DNA of 64,000 bases from Dietzia massiliensis (GTDB lineage Bacteria; Actinomycetota; Actinomycetes; Mycobacteriales; Mycobacteriaceae). The stretch covers positions 52,827-116,826 of the forward strand of contig NZ_JAHBAV010000002.1 in NCBI RefSeq assembly GCF_018390595.1. Direction: 5' to 3'. The notes under the pieces were generated by a model. It saw nothing but the letters and a program-made list of their open reading frames with translations. It was not told where the DNA came from and ran no database searches. Position 1 is the first letter of the stretch. The number at the start of each line of letters is the position of its first letter. The translations under genes were made by a program, and so were the position numbers. Positions 18,183 through 26,500 of this stretch are shown here, piece by piece.

Positions 18183-19430
18183 TTGACCGCACTCGATGTG
18201 CTGCTCGTTACCGTCGGGGCACTCGGGGTGGTGATCGTCGCCCTCTCGGCCCGACTGCGCCAGTGGCCCGTCACCGAGCCGCTCATCGCGCTCGTCGCGG
18301 GAGTTCTCCTGGGGCCGGCGGTCTCGGGAGTCCTCGACGTCCGCGACATCATCGCCGACCACTCGACCCTCCACACCGGTGCCGAGATCCTCCTGGCCAT
18401 CTCCGTGATGGGCGTGGCCCTGCGCTACCCGTTCTCGGCGATCCGGCGCCACTGGCGGCGACTGGCTCTCCTGCTGGCGGTGGTCCTGCCCGGGATGGCG
18501 CTGATCTCGACCGGCCTGGCGATGTGGACCCTCGGCATCCCGTTCGCGCTGGCGCTGCTGCTCGGCACCGCCGTGTGCCCCACCGACCCCGTCCTCGCCT
18601 CGAGCGCGGTCACCGGGGACGAGGCCGAGGAGGACCTACCCGAGCACGACCGGCAACTGCTGTCGCTCGAGTCCGGCGCCAACGACGGGCTCGCCCTGCC
18701 CCTGGTGATGGTCGCGCTGGCCGTGGCCACCCCGCTCACCGCCGGGCAGGCCCTCGGAGAATCGGCATGGCAGATCATCGGCGCCCTCATCGTGGGGATC
18801 GCCGCCGGGGTCGCCGCCGCGAAGGCCCTGCACTTCTCCGAACGCCACCGCGACACCGAGACCGGGCCCATGCTCCTGTACACGCTGCTGCTCGCGCTGC
18901 TCGTCCTGGGCGTCGCGGGACTCCTCAGCGTCAACGGCGTCTTCGGCGCGTTCGTCGCCGGGCTGGCGTTCAACCTCACCAGCTCCGGCAGCGAACGCAG
19001 GACCGAGGTGGAGATCGACGAGGCCGTCAACCAGTTCGCCGTCCTGCCGTTCTTCGTCGCCCTCGGCGCGATGATCCCGTGGGGCGCCTGGACCGAGCTC
19101 GGCTGGGGAGCCGTGTGGCTCACCGCCGGCGTCCTCCTGCTGCGCCGCCCGCCGCTGATCTTCGCCGTGATGAAGCCGCTCGGGCTCAAGGTGCGTGGCG
19201 CCGCCTACCTCGGCTGGTTCGGCCCCGTCGGTGTGGCCGCGGTGTTCTACCTGACCGAGGAGGCCTCGCGAGCCGGTGCGGATCCGACACTCCTCGGCGC
19301 CGGGACCCTGGTCGTGGTGGCCAGTACCGTCGCGCACGGCATCACCGCGGCCCCAGGCCGTGCGCTCTTCCGGGCCGCCGCCGAGCGCGAGCGGAAGTCG
19401 ACCTCGTCGTCGTCCCGGTCGTCATCCTAG
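18183..19430 (+). CDS. Cation/proton antiporter, CPA1 family
   Basis: A 415-residue membrane protein with about 12 segments, of the Na+/H+ exchanger family. Key elements are PFALALLLGTAVCPTDPVLAS (with the unwound TDP motif) and ESGANDGLALPLV, containing the paired acidic residue of the ion-binding site (ND). It should exchange Na+ or K+ for H+ across the cytoplasmic membrane. TTG 18183 is chosen as start because GAGGAG lies nine bases upstream; ATG 18156 would add nine polar residues with no ribosome binding site. The C terminus is a short Ser/Arg-rich tail. Confidence 0.88.
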   Translation: MTALDVLLVTVGALGVVIVALSARLRQWPVTEPLIALVAGVLLGPAVSGVLDVRDIIADHSTLHTGAEILLAISVMGVALRYPFSAIRRHWRRLALLLAVVLPGMALISTGLAMWTLGIPFALALLLGTAVCPTDPVLASSAVTGDEAEEDLPEHDRQLLSLESGANDGLALPLVMVALAVATPLTAGQALGESAWQIIGALIVGIAAGVAAAKALHFSERHRDTETGPMLLYTLLLALLVLGVAGLLSVNGVFGAFVAGLAFNLTSSGSERRTEVEIDEAVNQFAVLPFFVALGAMIPWGAWTELGWGAVWLTAGVLLLRRPPLIFAVMKPLGLKVRGAAYLGWFGPVGVAAVFYLTEEASRAGADPTLLGAGTLVVVASTVAHGITAAPGRALFRAAAERERKSTSSSSRSSS

Positions 19431-19478
19431 GCCCCACCGCGGCGCGGCGGCCCGCCGTCGGGGCCCCCGCCCTCGGGG

Positions 19479-20708
19479 TCAGGCGCCCCGGTCGGCGTTG
19501 CCGGCCTTCCAGGTCTCCCACGGGACGTTCCAGTCACCGAGACCGTCCCAGCCGGGCAGCGTGGGGCCGACGGTCCCGGTGACCTCAAAGATGTCACCGC
19601 GCTTGGCGTTGTCGTAGAACCACTTGGCGTCCGCCGTGGTGACGTTGAGGCAGCCGTGGCTGGTGTTCTGGCTGCCCTGCGCCCACACCGACCACGGCGC
19701 GGCGTGGACGAAGATCCCGCTGTACGACATCCGCGTGGCGTACTGCACCGGCGTGCGGTAGCCCTCCGCCGAGTCCACCGCCACGCCGTACGTGGACGAG
19801 TCCATGATCATCGAGGCGTGCTTCTCGCCGATCACGTAGGTGCCGTTGGGCGTCGGGGTGGCGTCCTTGCCCATCGAGGTGGGCATGGTCTTGATGACCT
19901 CGCCGTTGCGCTCGACGGTGATCATCTTGGTCGAGTCGTCCACCCGGGAGATCACGGCGTCGCCGATCTCGAAGTTGCTGTGGGCGTCCTGCTGCCCGTA
20001 CATCCCGCCGCCGAGATCCTCGCCGTAGATGTCCACGTGGACGTCGATCTTGGTTCCGGGCGCCCAGTACTCGGCGGGGCGCCAACGGACCTCCTGGTCG
20101 GAGACCCAGTAGAACGCGCCCTCGACCGCCGGCTCGGTGGTGATGTGGATGTTCTCCTGCGCCGCGCGGCGGTCCGCGATGGGCTCGTCGAACATCACCG
20201 CGACGGGCTGGCCGATCCCCACCACGGACCCCTCACCCGTGGTCAGGTAGGCGGCCGTCATGATGTTCGGCGTCAGCGTGGTGAACGTGGCGTTCTTACG
20301 CGTCACTAGCCCGGCTTCGTCAGTGGCGGTGGACTCCACCGTGTACTGCCGGCCGTACCCGAGCTCCTCGGTCGTGCGCCACTCGGTCAACTCCGGGTTG
20401 AACTCCCCCTGCACCTGCACGCCCTCGGGGTTGCGCACCACGACGGAGTCGAGCTTACCGTCCTCGGCGGTGAGCACGATCGGCTCAGCGGGGTTCGCGT
20501 CGGTGGCACCGTCCGCCACCGACAGGTCGATCACCGCGGCGGGACCCGCCGGCGCCTCGGCCACGGGGGTGTCCTCCACCGTGCCGTCGCCGATAGTGCA
20601 GCCGGTGAGAACCAGTGCGCCGGTGAACACGGCGGCCAGACCGAGACGGGCCTTCGACCGGGCCCCGGTCGCTCGCCGCGCCGTCCGATCCGTTGTCCGC
20701 AGGTTCAC
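19479..20708 (-). CDS. ldtB: L,D-transpeptidase lipoprotein (LdtB-like)
   Basis: A 409-residue cell-wall enzyme that makes 3-3 peptidoglycan cross-links. The signal peptide ends in the lipobox LTGC (Cys37), so it is anchored in the outer face of the membrane. Two Ig-like domains (about 60-270) precede the YkuD catalytic domain with IFVHAAPWSVW and SHGCLNV (350-356, nucleophile Cys353). Length and architecture match mycobacterial LdtB (Rv2518c), which also lies close to tRNA-Lys. Carbapenems acylate this family. It is transcribed away from tRNA-Lys. Confidence 0.93.
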   Translation of the reverse strand: MNLRTTDRTARRATGARSKARLGLAAVFTGALVLTGCTIGDGTVEDTPVAEAPAGPAAVIDLSVADGATDANPAEPIVLTAEDGKLDSVVVRNPEGVQVQGEFNPELTEWRTTEELGYGRQYTVESTATDEAGLVTRKNATFTTLTPNIMTAAYLTTGEGSVVGIGQPVAVMFDEPIADRRAAQENIHITTEPAVEGAFYWVSDQEVRWRPAEYWAPGTKIDVHVDIYGEDLGGGMYGQQDAHSNFEIGDAVISRVDDSTKMITVERNGEVIKTMPTSMGKDATPTPNGTYVIGEKHASMIMDSSTYGVAVDSAEGYRTPVQYATRMSYSGIFVHAAPWSVWAQGSQNTSHGCLNVTTADAKWFYDNAKRGDIFEVTGTVGPTLPGWDGLGDWNVPWETWKAGNADRGA

Positions 20709-20940
20709 TGATGGCCCCTTCCAGCTGTCTCTTCCGCCCAGCCGTGGCCACGACCGGGGGATGTCTACACCAGTATGCCTGCCGGGCTGCCCTCACTCCA
20801 TATCGAAACACCGGAGTATGTCACATCACGGACCCCGGGAGTTGGACGGCAACCCGAACTCTGACCAGGCGATTTCGTGATCCCGGCTCGCGGCTGTTAC
20901 TGTTTCTCTCGCACCGAGCAAGGCCGCAAGGCCAGCGAGG

Positions 20941-21013
<73 letters not shown>

Positions 21014-21020
21014 GCACAGA

Positions 21021-21052
21021 GCGAAAGCCCCGGGTTCCACGACCCGGGGTTT
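21021..21052 (+). terminator. Rho-independent terminator after tRNA-Lys
   Basis: Stem CCCCGGGT (21025-21032) with ACCCGGGG (21039-21046), 6-base loop, followed by six T (21047-21052). It is the most canonical intrinsic terminator in the window. Confidence 0.93.
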
Positions 21053-21333
21053 TTTCGTGTGCGCGGGGGCCGGGCGAGGGGCCGGCGGGACCAGACCGTG
21101 CCGGGGACCGGGGACCGGGCCGAGCGAGGGGCCGGCGGACCAGTCAGGGCCGGGGGCCGGGCTGCGCGGGTGCCGCGCGGGGGACGCTGACCAACGAGAA
21201 GAACGTCCCGCACACGTCGCCCGAGTGGGAGTGTGCGGGACGCTCTTCTGGATGAAGCCGAGCCGGAGCCGGGCCGACGCCTGAGCCGTCGCCGAACCCG
21301 ACCGGACCGGGTCCGTGACGAGCGGCGGCGGGC
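21053..21333. other. Non-coding interval between tRNA-Lys and the DUF3618 gene
   Basis: About 280 bases with no supported gene. It holds two GC-rich near-copies (21074-21094 and 21124-21143, the second one G shorter) 50 bases apart, then a strong inverted repeat at 21197-21249. The direct repeats may be simple low-complexity duplication. Confidence 0.7.
21197..21249. repeat. 19-base inverted repeat (hairpin)
   Basis: Arms 21197-21215 and 21231-21249 are reverse complements with one mismatch; the core GTCCCGCACAC is perfect and the loop is 15 bases. It lies 85 bases beyond the stop of the minus-strand DUF3618 gene and may be its terminator. The outer part shares AGAAGAGC with the hairpin at 8745-8803. 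Confidence 0.78.
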
Positions 21334-21609
21334 TCAGAGGGCCCGGCGGGCCGCCAGGTACGCCTCGATGCGCTGCCGTTCCTTGCGCTTGTTGGCCATG
21401 GACACCGTGATCCCGCCGACGACCAGGGCCGCGATCCCCCCGAGCACCGCCAGAACGCGCGGATCCTTCAGGGCCGCGGTCGCACGCTCCTTGCCCTCGG
21501 TCGCGAGGTTCTTGGGATTGACCCGGTCGATGATCTCGTCCAGGGTCGTCGCGAGATCGTCACGCGCCTTGGCGATATCGCCCTCGATGCTGTCGTAACT
21601 CCTGGACAC
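21334..21609 (-). CDS. DUF3618 small membrane protein
   Basis: A 91-residue protein with an amphipathic, charged N-terminal half (SIEGDIAKARDDLATTLDEI, typical of DUF3618), one membrane segment (about 53-72) and a basic C-terminal tail. The family is found in actinobacteria next to bcp and tRNA-Lys (Rv2520c, as recalled) and has no known function; the heptad-like N terminus suggests a membrane-tethered helix, possibly oligomeric. It is divergent from bcp with about 150 bases between. Confidence 0.85.
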   Translation of the reverse strand: MSRSYDSIEGDIAKARDDLATTLDEIIDRVNPKNLATEGKERATAALKDPRVLAVLGGIAALVVGGITVSMANKRKERQRIEAYLAARRAL

Positions 21610-21757
21610 GAGACCTCCGTCGATCGCTCGTCCGCGGGCGTCCCGCGGGTCTTGACCACGCCCACGCTACTGCACACCGACTGGATCCGCGCCCGAGCGC
21701 CGGTGCATCGGATAGGTTGGGAGGGTCCGACGCCCCGACTCGACCCCAGGAGCACCG

Positions 21758-22264
21758 GTGACCACACCACGGCTCGAGGTGGGCCAGCCGGCCCCCGCGT
21801 TCACCCTCCCCGACGCCGACGGCACCCCCACGTCGCTGCAGGATCTCCTCGCGGAGCACGGGAAGCTGCTCGTCTACGTCTACCCCGCCGCCATGACGCC
21901 GGGGTGCACGACCGAGACCGTGGACTTCGAGAACGCCCTCCAGCAGCTGCGCGACGCGGGCATGGGCGTCGTCGGCGTCTCCCCCGACGCGCCGGAGAAG
22001 CTGGCCCGGTTCCGGGACAAGCACGACATCACGTTCCCGCTCCTGTCCGACCCCGACAAGACGATGCTCACCGAGTGGGGCGCCTTCGGCGAGAAGAAGA
22101 ACTACGGCAAGACCGTCATGGGCGTGATCCGTTCGACTTTCGAGGTGGAGTCGGACGGCACCATCTCGATGGCCCGATACAACGTCCGCGCGAAGGGGCA
22201 CGTGGCGATGGTCGCCAAGCTGCTCGGCGTGGAGCTCCCCGAGCCCCAGCCGGCGGAGGGCTGA
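21758..22264 (+). CDS. bcp: Peroxiredoxin, Bcp/PrxQ family, single-cysteine form
   Basis: A 168-residue thiol peroxidase that reduces hydroperoxides. The peroxidatic Cys50 is in MTPGCTTE. The resolving Cys of two-Cys Bcp proteins, five residues downstream (TPGCT-x-x-AC), is Val here, and no other Cys exists in the protein, so it must be recycled by an external thiol such as mycothiol or mycoredoxin. The start is GTG 21758, with AGGAG eight bases upstream. It is followed eight bases later by a TetR gene on the same strand, so the two may be cotranscribed. Confidence 0.93.
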   Translation: MTTPRLEVGQPAPAFTLPDADGTPTSLQDLLAEHGKLLVYVYPAAMTPGCTTETVDFENALQQLRDAGMGVVGVSPDAPEKLARFRDKHDITFPLLSDPDKTMLTEWGAFGEKKNYGKTVMGVIRSTFEVESDGTISMARYNVRAKGHVAMVAKLLGVELPEPQPAEG

Positions 22265-22271
22265 ACCACCC

Positions 22272-23018
22272 ATGCCGACCGAATCGTCCGAGCGCGCCCA
22301 CGAGCCGTCACGGGATATCACCGACGAGGCCGTCCAGGACGAACCGAACATCCTCGTCCCCCGCCGTCGTCCGATCCAGGAGCGCAGCCGTCGGAAGTTC
22401 CAGGCGCTCCTGTCGTCGGCCCGTGAGGTGCTGGTCGAGGTGGGCTTCGACTCGTTCACCTGCGAGGAGGTGGCGTCGCGCGCGGGCGTTCCCATCGGGA
22501 CGCTGTACCAGTTCTTCGCCAACAAGTACGTCCTGGTCTGCGAGCTCGACCGCCAGGACGCGCACGGCGTGATCGAGGAGGTCGAGCGGTTCGCGCAGAA
22601 GATCCCCGCGCTGGACTGGCCGGAGCTGCTCAACGACTTCCTCGACCACCTGGCCGACCTGTGGCTGCGGGATCCGTCGCGGCGCGCGGTCTGGCTGGCC
22701 ACCCAGGCCACTCCCGCCACGCGGGCCACGGCCGCGGTGAACGAGCGGGAGATCGCCCGGATGATCGCCAGCGTCCTCGCGCCGCTCATGCCCGCCACGG
22801 AGCGGGAACGTCGCGCGTTCATGGCCGAGGTGTTGGTGCACGTGGCCTACTCGATGCTGAACTTCTCGGTCAGCGCCGGTCCGGTGCCCGGCGGCGAGGC
22901 GGGTGACACCGTCGGCTCGGCCGGTGGCGAGGACATGCACGACGCGACCGTCACCGAGCTCAAGCGGATGCTCACCGCTTACCTGTGGCTGGCCGAGAAG
23001 GAGGCCCAGGCCGACTGA
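22272..23018 (+). CDS. TetR family transcriptional regulator
   Basis: A 248-residue TetR protein. After a 30-residue polar leader the HTH runs about 38-85 (RRKFQALLSSAREVLVEVGF ... CEEVASRAGVPIGTLYQFF). The C-terminal domain is of the type with a W-P-E-L-L-N segment (about 115-125). It follows bcp closely and is convergent with acpS-fas, 49 bases apart. A role in controlling the fatty acid synthase genes is tempting from position, but the sequence does not resemble the FasR I recall from mycobacteria, so this is only a hypothesis. Confidence 0.88.
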   Translation: MPTESSERAHEPSRDITDEAVQDEPNILVPRRRPIQERSRRKFQALLSSAREVLVEVGFDSFTCEEVASRAGVPIGTLYQFFANKYVLVCELDRQDAHGVIEEVERFAQKIPALDWPELLNDFLDHLADLWLRDPSRRAVWLATQATPATRATAAVNEREIARMIASVLAPLMPATERERRAFMAEVLVHVAYSMLNFSVSAGPVPGGEAGDTVGSAGGEDMHDATVTELKRMLTAYLWLAEKEAQAD

Positions 23019-23067
23019 GGCGGCCCCGCCGCTCCCCCGTCGCCGTGGAGCGCGACTACCTTGCCAC

Positions 23068-23592
23068 CTATCCGCGCGGCGGCCCCTCGAGCACGACGAA
23101 CGCGATCGCGGAGCCGCCGTCGTGGCTGAGGGAGACGTTCCAGCGCACGTCGTCGCCGAGGGTCGCGGCCACCTGCCGGGCCACCTCGCCCCCGAGACGC
23201 ACCGTCGGCCGGCCCCACGCGTCGCACACCGTCTCGATCTCCGCCCAGCGCAGCAGGTCGGGCGGGATCGGCGGGGGCTCGCCGTACAGCGCCGCGGACC
23301 ACGCCTTGATGACGGCCTCCTTCGCGGCCCAGCGGGCGGCGAGGTGGCGGGCCAGCGGGTCCTCGTCGCGGCGAGGTGTCACCGCCCCGGGCGGGAACGG
23401 CGCCCCAGACGGCGACGACGACGAGAGCCCGCCCGCCCGGCCGGCCCCGCGGGCCTCGGCGCGTTCGCGACACTGCCTCCGCTCGGTGGGCGAGAACGCC
23501 CGTGTGAGCCGTGTCCCCGGTTCGGCCAGAGACGCGGCGAAGGCGCCGAGGTCGACGATGTCGACCCCGACGCCTCTCACCCCGGTCGTCAC
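23068..23592 (-). CDS. acpS: Holo-[acyl-carrier-protein] synthase
   Basis: A 174-residue 4'-phosphopantetheinyl transferase that activates the ACP domain of the adjacent fatty acid synthase. Conserved elements are GVDIVD (9-14, Mg-binding Asp11), WAAKEAVIKA (88-97, catalytic Glu92 and Lys96) and SLSHDGG near the C terminus. Between residues 48 and 78 there is a Gly/Ser/Pro-rich insertion that makes it longer than the usual 120-130 residues. The GTG start at 23592 overlaps the fas TGA (GTGA), so the two are translationally coupled, as in mycobacteria. Confidence 0.95.
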   Translation of the reverse strand: MTTGVRGVGVDIVDLGAFAASLAEPGTRLTRAFSPTERRQCRERAEARGAGRAGGLSSSSPSGAPFPPGAVTPRRDEDPLARHLAARWAAKEAVIKAWSAALYGEPPPIPPDLLRWAEIETVCDAWGRPTVRLGGEVARQVAATLGDDVRWNVSLSHDGGSAIAFVVLEGPPRG

Positions 23593-26500
23593 CGCCCGGA
23601 GCGCTCCGCGGTCCCGGAGACCTCCGCGGCGACGCCGGCGGACAGCACGCCGTCGGCGTCGACCCGGGCGGCCGGATCGAGCAGGACCGCGGCCTCGCGC
23701 TCCTTGAGCTCGTCGCCCGAGCCCTCACCGAGGCGACGGGCCTCGGGGCGGGTGTAGAGCGCCTCGCCGCCGTAGATCGCGTCGGTCAGGCGCCGGGCGC
23801 CCTCGCGCTCGCGGCGCAGGCCGGCCTCGCGGATGCGCTCGGCCTCGTCCTCGCCGTACGCCGCGGCCACGGAGCGGTGGTAGGCCTCCGGGTGCACCAC
23901 GGCGATGAGGCCGGAGACGTGTCCGAAGCCCAGCGAGGTGAGCAGACCGGCCTTGAGGGGCAGGTCGCCGCCCAGCTGCAGCGTCTCGCGCAGCCACACC
24001 AGGTGCCGGTGGTGGTCCAGGACGTCGTCGACGCAGTCCAGGGAGCGGTTGGGCGGGATGGTGCCCGACCGCAGCATCTGGGTGAGCCCGATGAGCTGGA
24101 ACGCCGCGGCACCGCCCTTGGCGTGGCCGGTGAGCGTCTTCTGCGACACCACGAACAGCGGGTTGCCCTCGGACCGGCCGATCGCCTCGGCGAGACGCTC
24201 GTGCAGGTCCGACTCGTTGGGGTCGTTGGCCTTGGTCGAGGTGTCGTGCTTGCTCACCACGGCCACGTCGTCGGCGGTCAGGCCCAGCTGGGCGAGGCCG
24301 CGGGCGAGCGGCGAGCGCTTCCCGCCGCGACCGGCGCCCAGCGCGCCCAGCCCGGGGGCCGGGATGGAGGTGTGCGCGCCGTCGGCGTACGAGCCGGCCC
24401 AGCCGACCACGCCCAGGACGGGCAGGCCCATGCGGGCCGCGACGTCACCACGGGCGAGCAGGATGGTGCCGCCGCCGGCCGACTCGACGAACCCGCCGCG
24501 ACGCCGGTCGTTGGCCCGGCTGTAGTACCGCTCGTCGATCCCCTTGGCCGCCATGGCCGCGGAGTCGGCGGTGGCGGACATGTCGGCGAAGCCCTGGATG
24601 CCCTCGATGGACAGGTCGTCGAACCCGCCCGAGACCACGAACTCGGCCTTGCCGGCGCGGATCTTGTCGAAGCCCTCCTCGACGCTCACCGCGGTGGTGG
24701 CGCAGGCCGCCACCGGGTGCACCATCGAGCCGTAGCCGCCGACGTAGGACTGCATGACGTGCGCGGCCACGACGTTGGGCAGTGCCTCCTGCAGCGTGTC
24801 GTTGGCGCGACTGCGGCCGAGGATGCCGTCGATGTACAGCGAGCGCATGCTCGTCATGCCGCCCATGCCGGTGCCCTGCGTGTTGGCGACGTCGGCCGGG
24901 TGGACGTGGGCCAGCAGCTCGGCCGGGGTGAAGCCCGACGAGATGAAGGCGTCCACGGTGGCCACGAGGTTCCACGCGGCCACCCGGTCGATGCCGGAGA
25001 CCATGTCGGCGGGGATGCCCCACGCCGTGGGGTCGAACCCGGTCGGGATCTGGCCACCGACCACGCGCGTGAGCATCGTGCGGCGCGGAACGCGGATCTC
25101 GGTGCCGGCCTTTCGGGTGACCGTCCACTCCCCGTCCTCGCTCTGCGTGACGACGGTGTTCTCCGGGTCGTCCGAGAGGTAGGCGCGGGCCTGGGCCTCG
25201 TCGTCCACGACGAAGGACAGGTCCTCCGGCAGGAACACCGAGGTCAGCTGCGGTGCGGCGCCCGCGAACATCTCGGCGCGGGCGTCATCGGCGTACGTGC
25301 GCACGCCCACCCGGGCCAGGACCTCGTCGCGGAACCGCTCGGCGATGTCCGCCTCGTCGATCGCCTCGCCGGTGGCCGTGACGCTCCATCCCGCGCGGGG
25401 CGAGTCCTCCCACGTGATCAGGCCCGTCGACCAGGCCAGCTCGACCACGCCGGCGGCGGTGAGGTCGCCGGTGGTCTCCACCTCGAAGCGGGTACGGGCG
25501 CTGCCGTAGGGGCCGACCTCGCCGGCGCCCACGATGACGACCATGTCCTCGAGGTCCTGGGTGACCTCACCCCACTCGGGCCGCTCGTCGGCGGCGACTG
25601 TCGGCAGCGAGGGCAGCGCGGCGATCGTGCCGGCGGTGTCCTCGGCCGGGGTCGTCGCGGAGGCGGTGGGCCGGTCCGCGGCGAGCGCGGACATGTCGAG
25701 GTCGGCCGTCCCGAGCCCGCCCGTGAGGTCCACGGTGACCGGCTTCTCGGCAGCGGCCTCGCGGAACTCCGGTGCGCACCAGCGCAGCAGCTCGGTGGCC
25801 ATCCCCGCGGTGGACCACGTGGACACACCCGCGGCCTCGACGGCCTCGACGAGCGGGTCGTTGTGGCCCATGAGGCCGGTGCCCCGGACCCACCCGATGA
25901 TCGCGTGGACGAAGGTGACCCGCTGCGACCAGGCCTTCTCCGAACCCCACTTGGCGATCATGGCGTCGAGCGCGGCCTTGGCCTCGCCGTAGGCGCCGTC
26001 GCCGCCGAAGATGCCGCGGTTGGGCGAGCCCGGCAGGACCACGTGCAGGCGGGAGTCGACGTCCGTGTCGGCGCCGATCGCGCCGAGCCCGGCGACGAGC
26101 TTCTCCACGCTCCACAGCAGGACGCGCATCTCCGTCTCGGCCCGCGGGCCGGCGTCGGCCATCGAGCCCTGGACGCGCGGTGCGGCGAACGGGAACAGCA
26201 GCGTCGGTCTGAGCGCCGGCTTGAGCACGGTGGTCTGACCGCCGGCCGACTCCGAGTGCTCCGAGCCGACCCACTCGACCAGCGCGTCGACGTCCGAGTA
26301 GGAGGTCATGTTGGCGGGCAGGACCCACAGCGCCGCGCCACCGCGGGCGTTGGAGCGGTAGAGATCCTTGAAAAACGCCAGCTTGCCCTGGTCGAGGCAC
26401 GAGGTGGTGGCGACCACCGTGGCGCCACCGGCCAGGAGGCGGCCGGTGACCGCCGCGGCGATGGAACCCTTGCCGGCACCGGTGACGACGGCGACGTCAC

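Noticed and set aside
21074..21143. Two GC-rich near-repeats as a mini CRISPR or iteron array
   Set aside because: Only two copies, differing by one base in length, in low-complexity GC-rich DNA; no regular spacing series.
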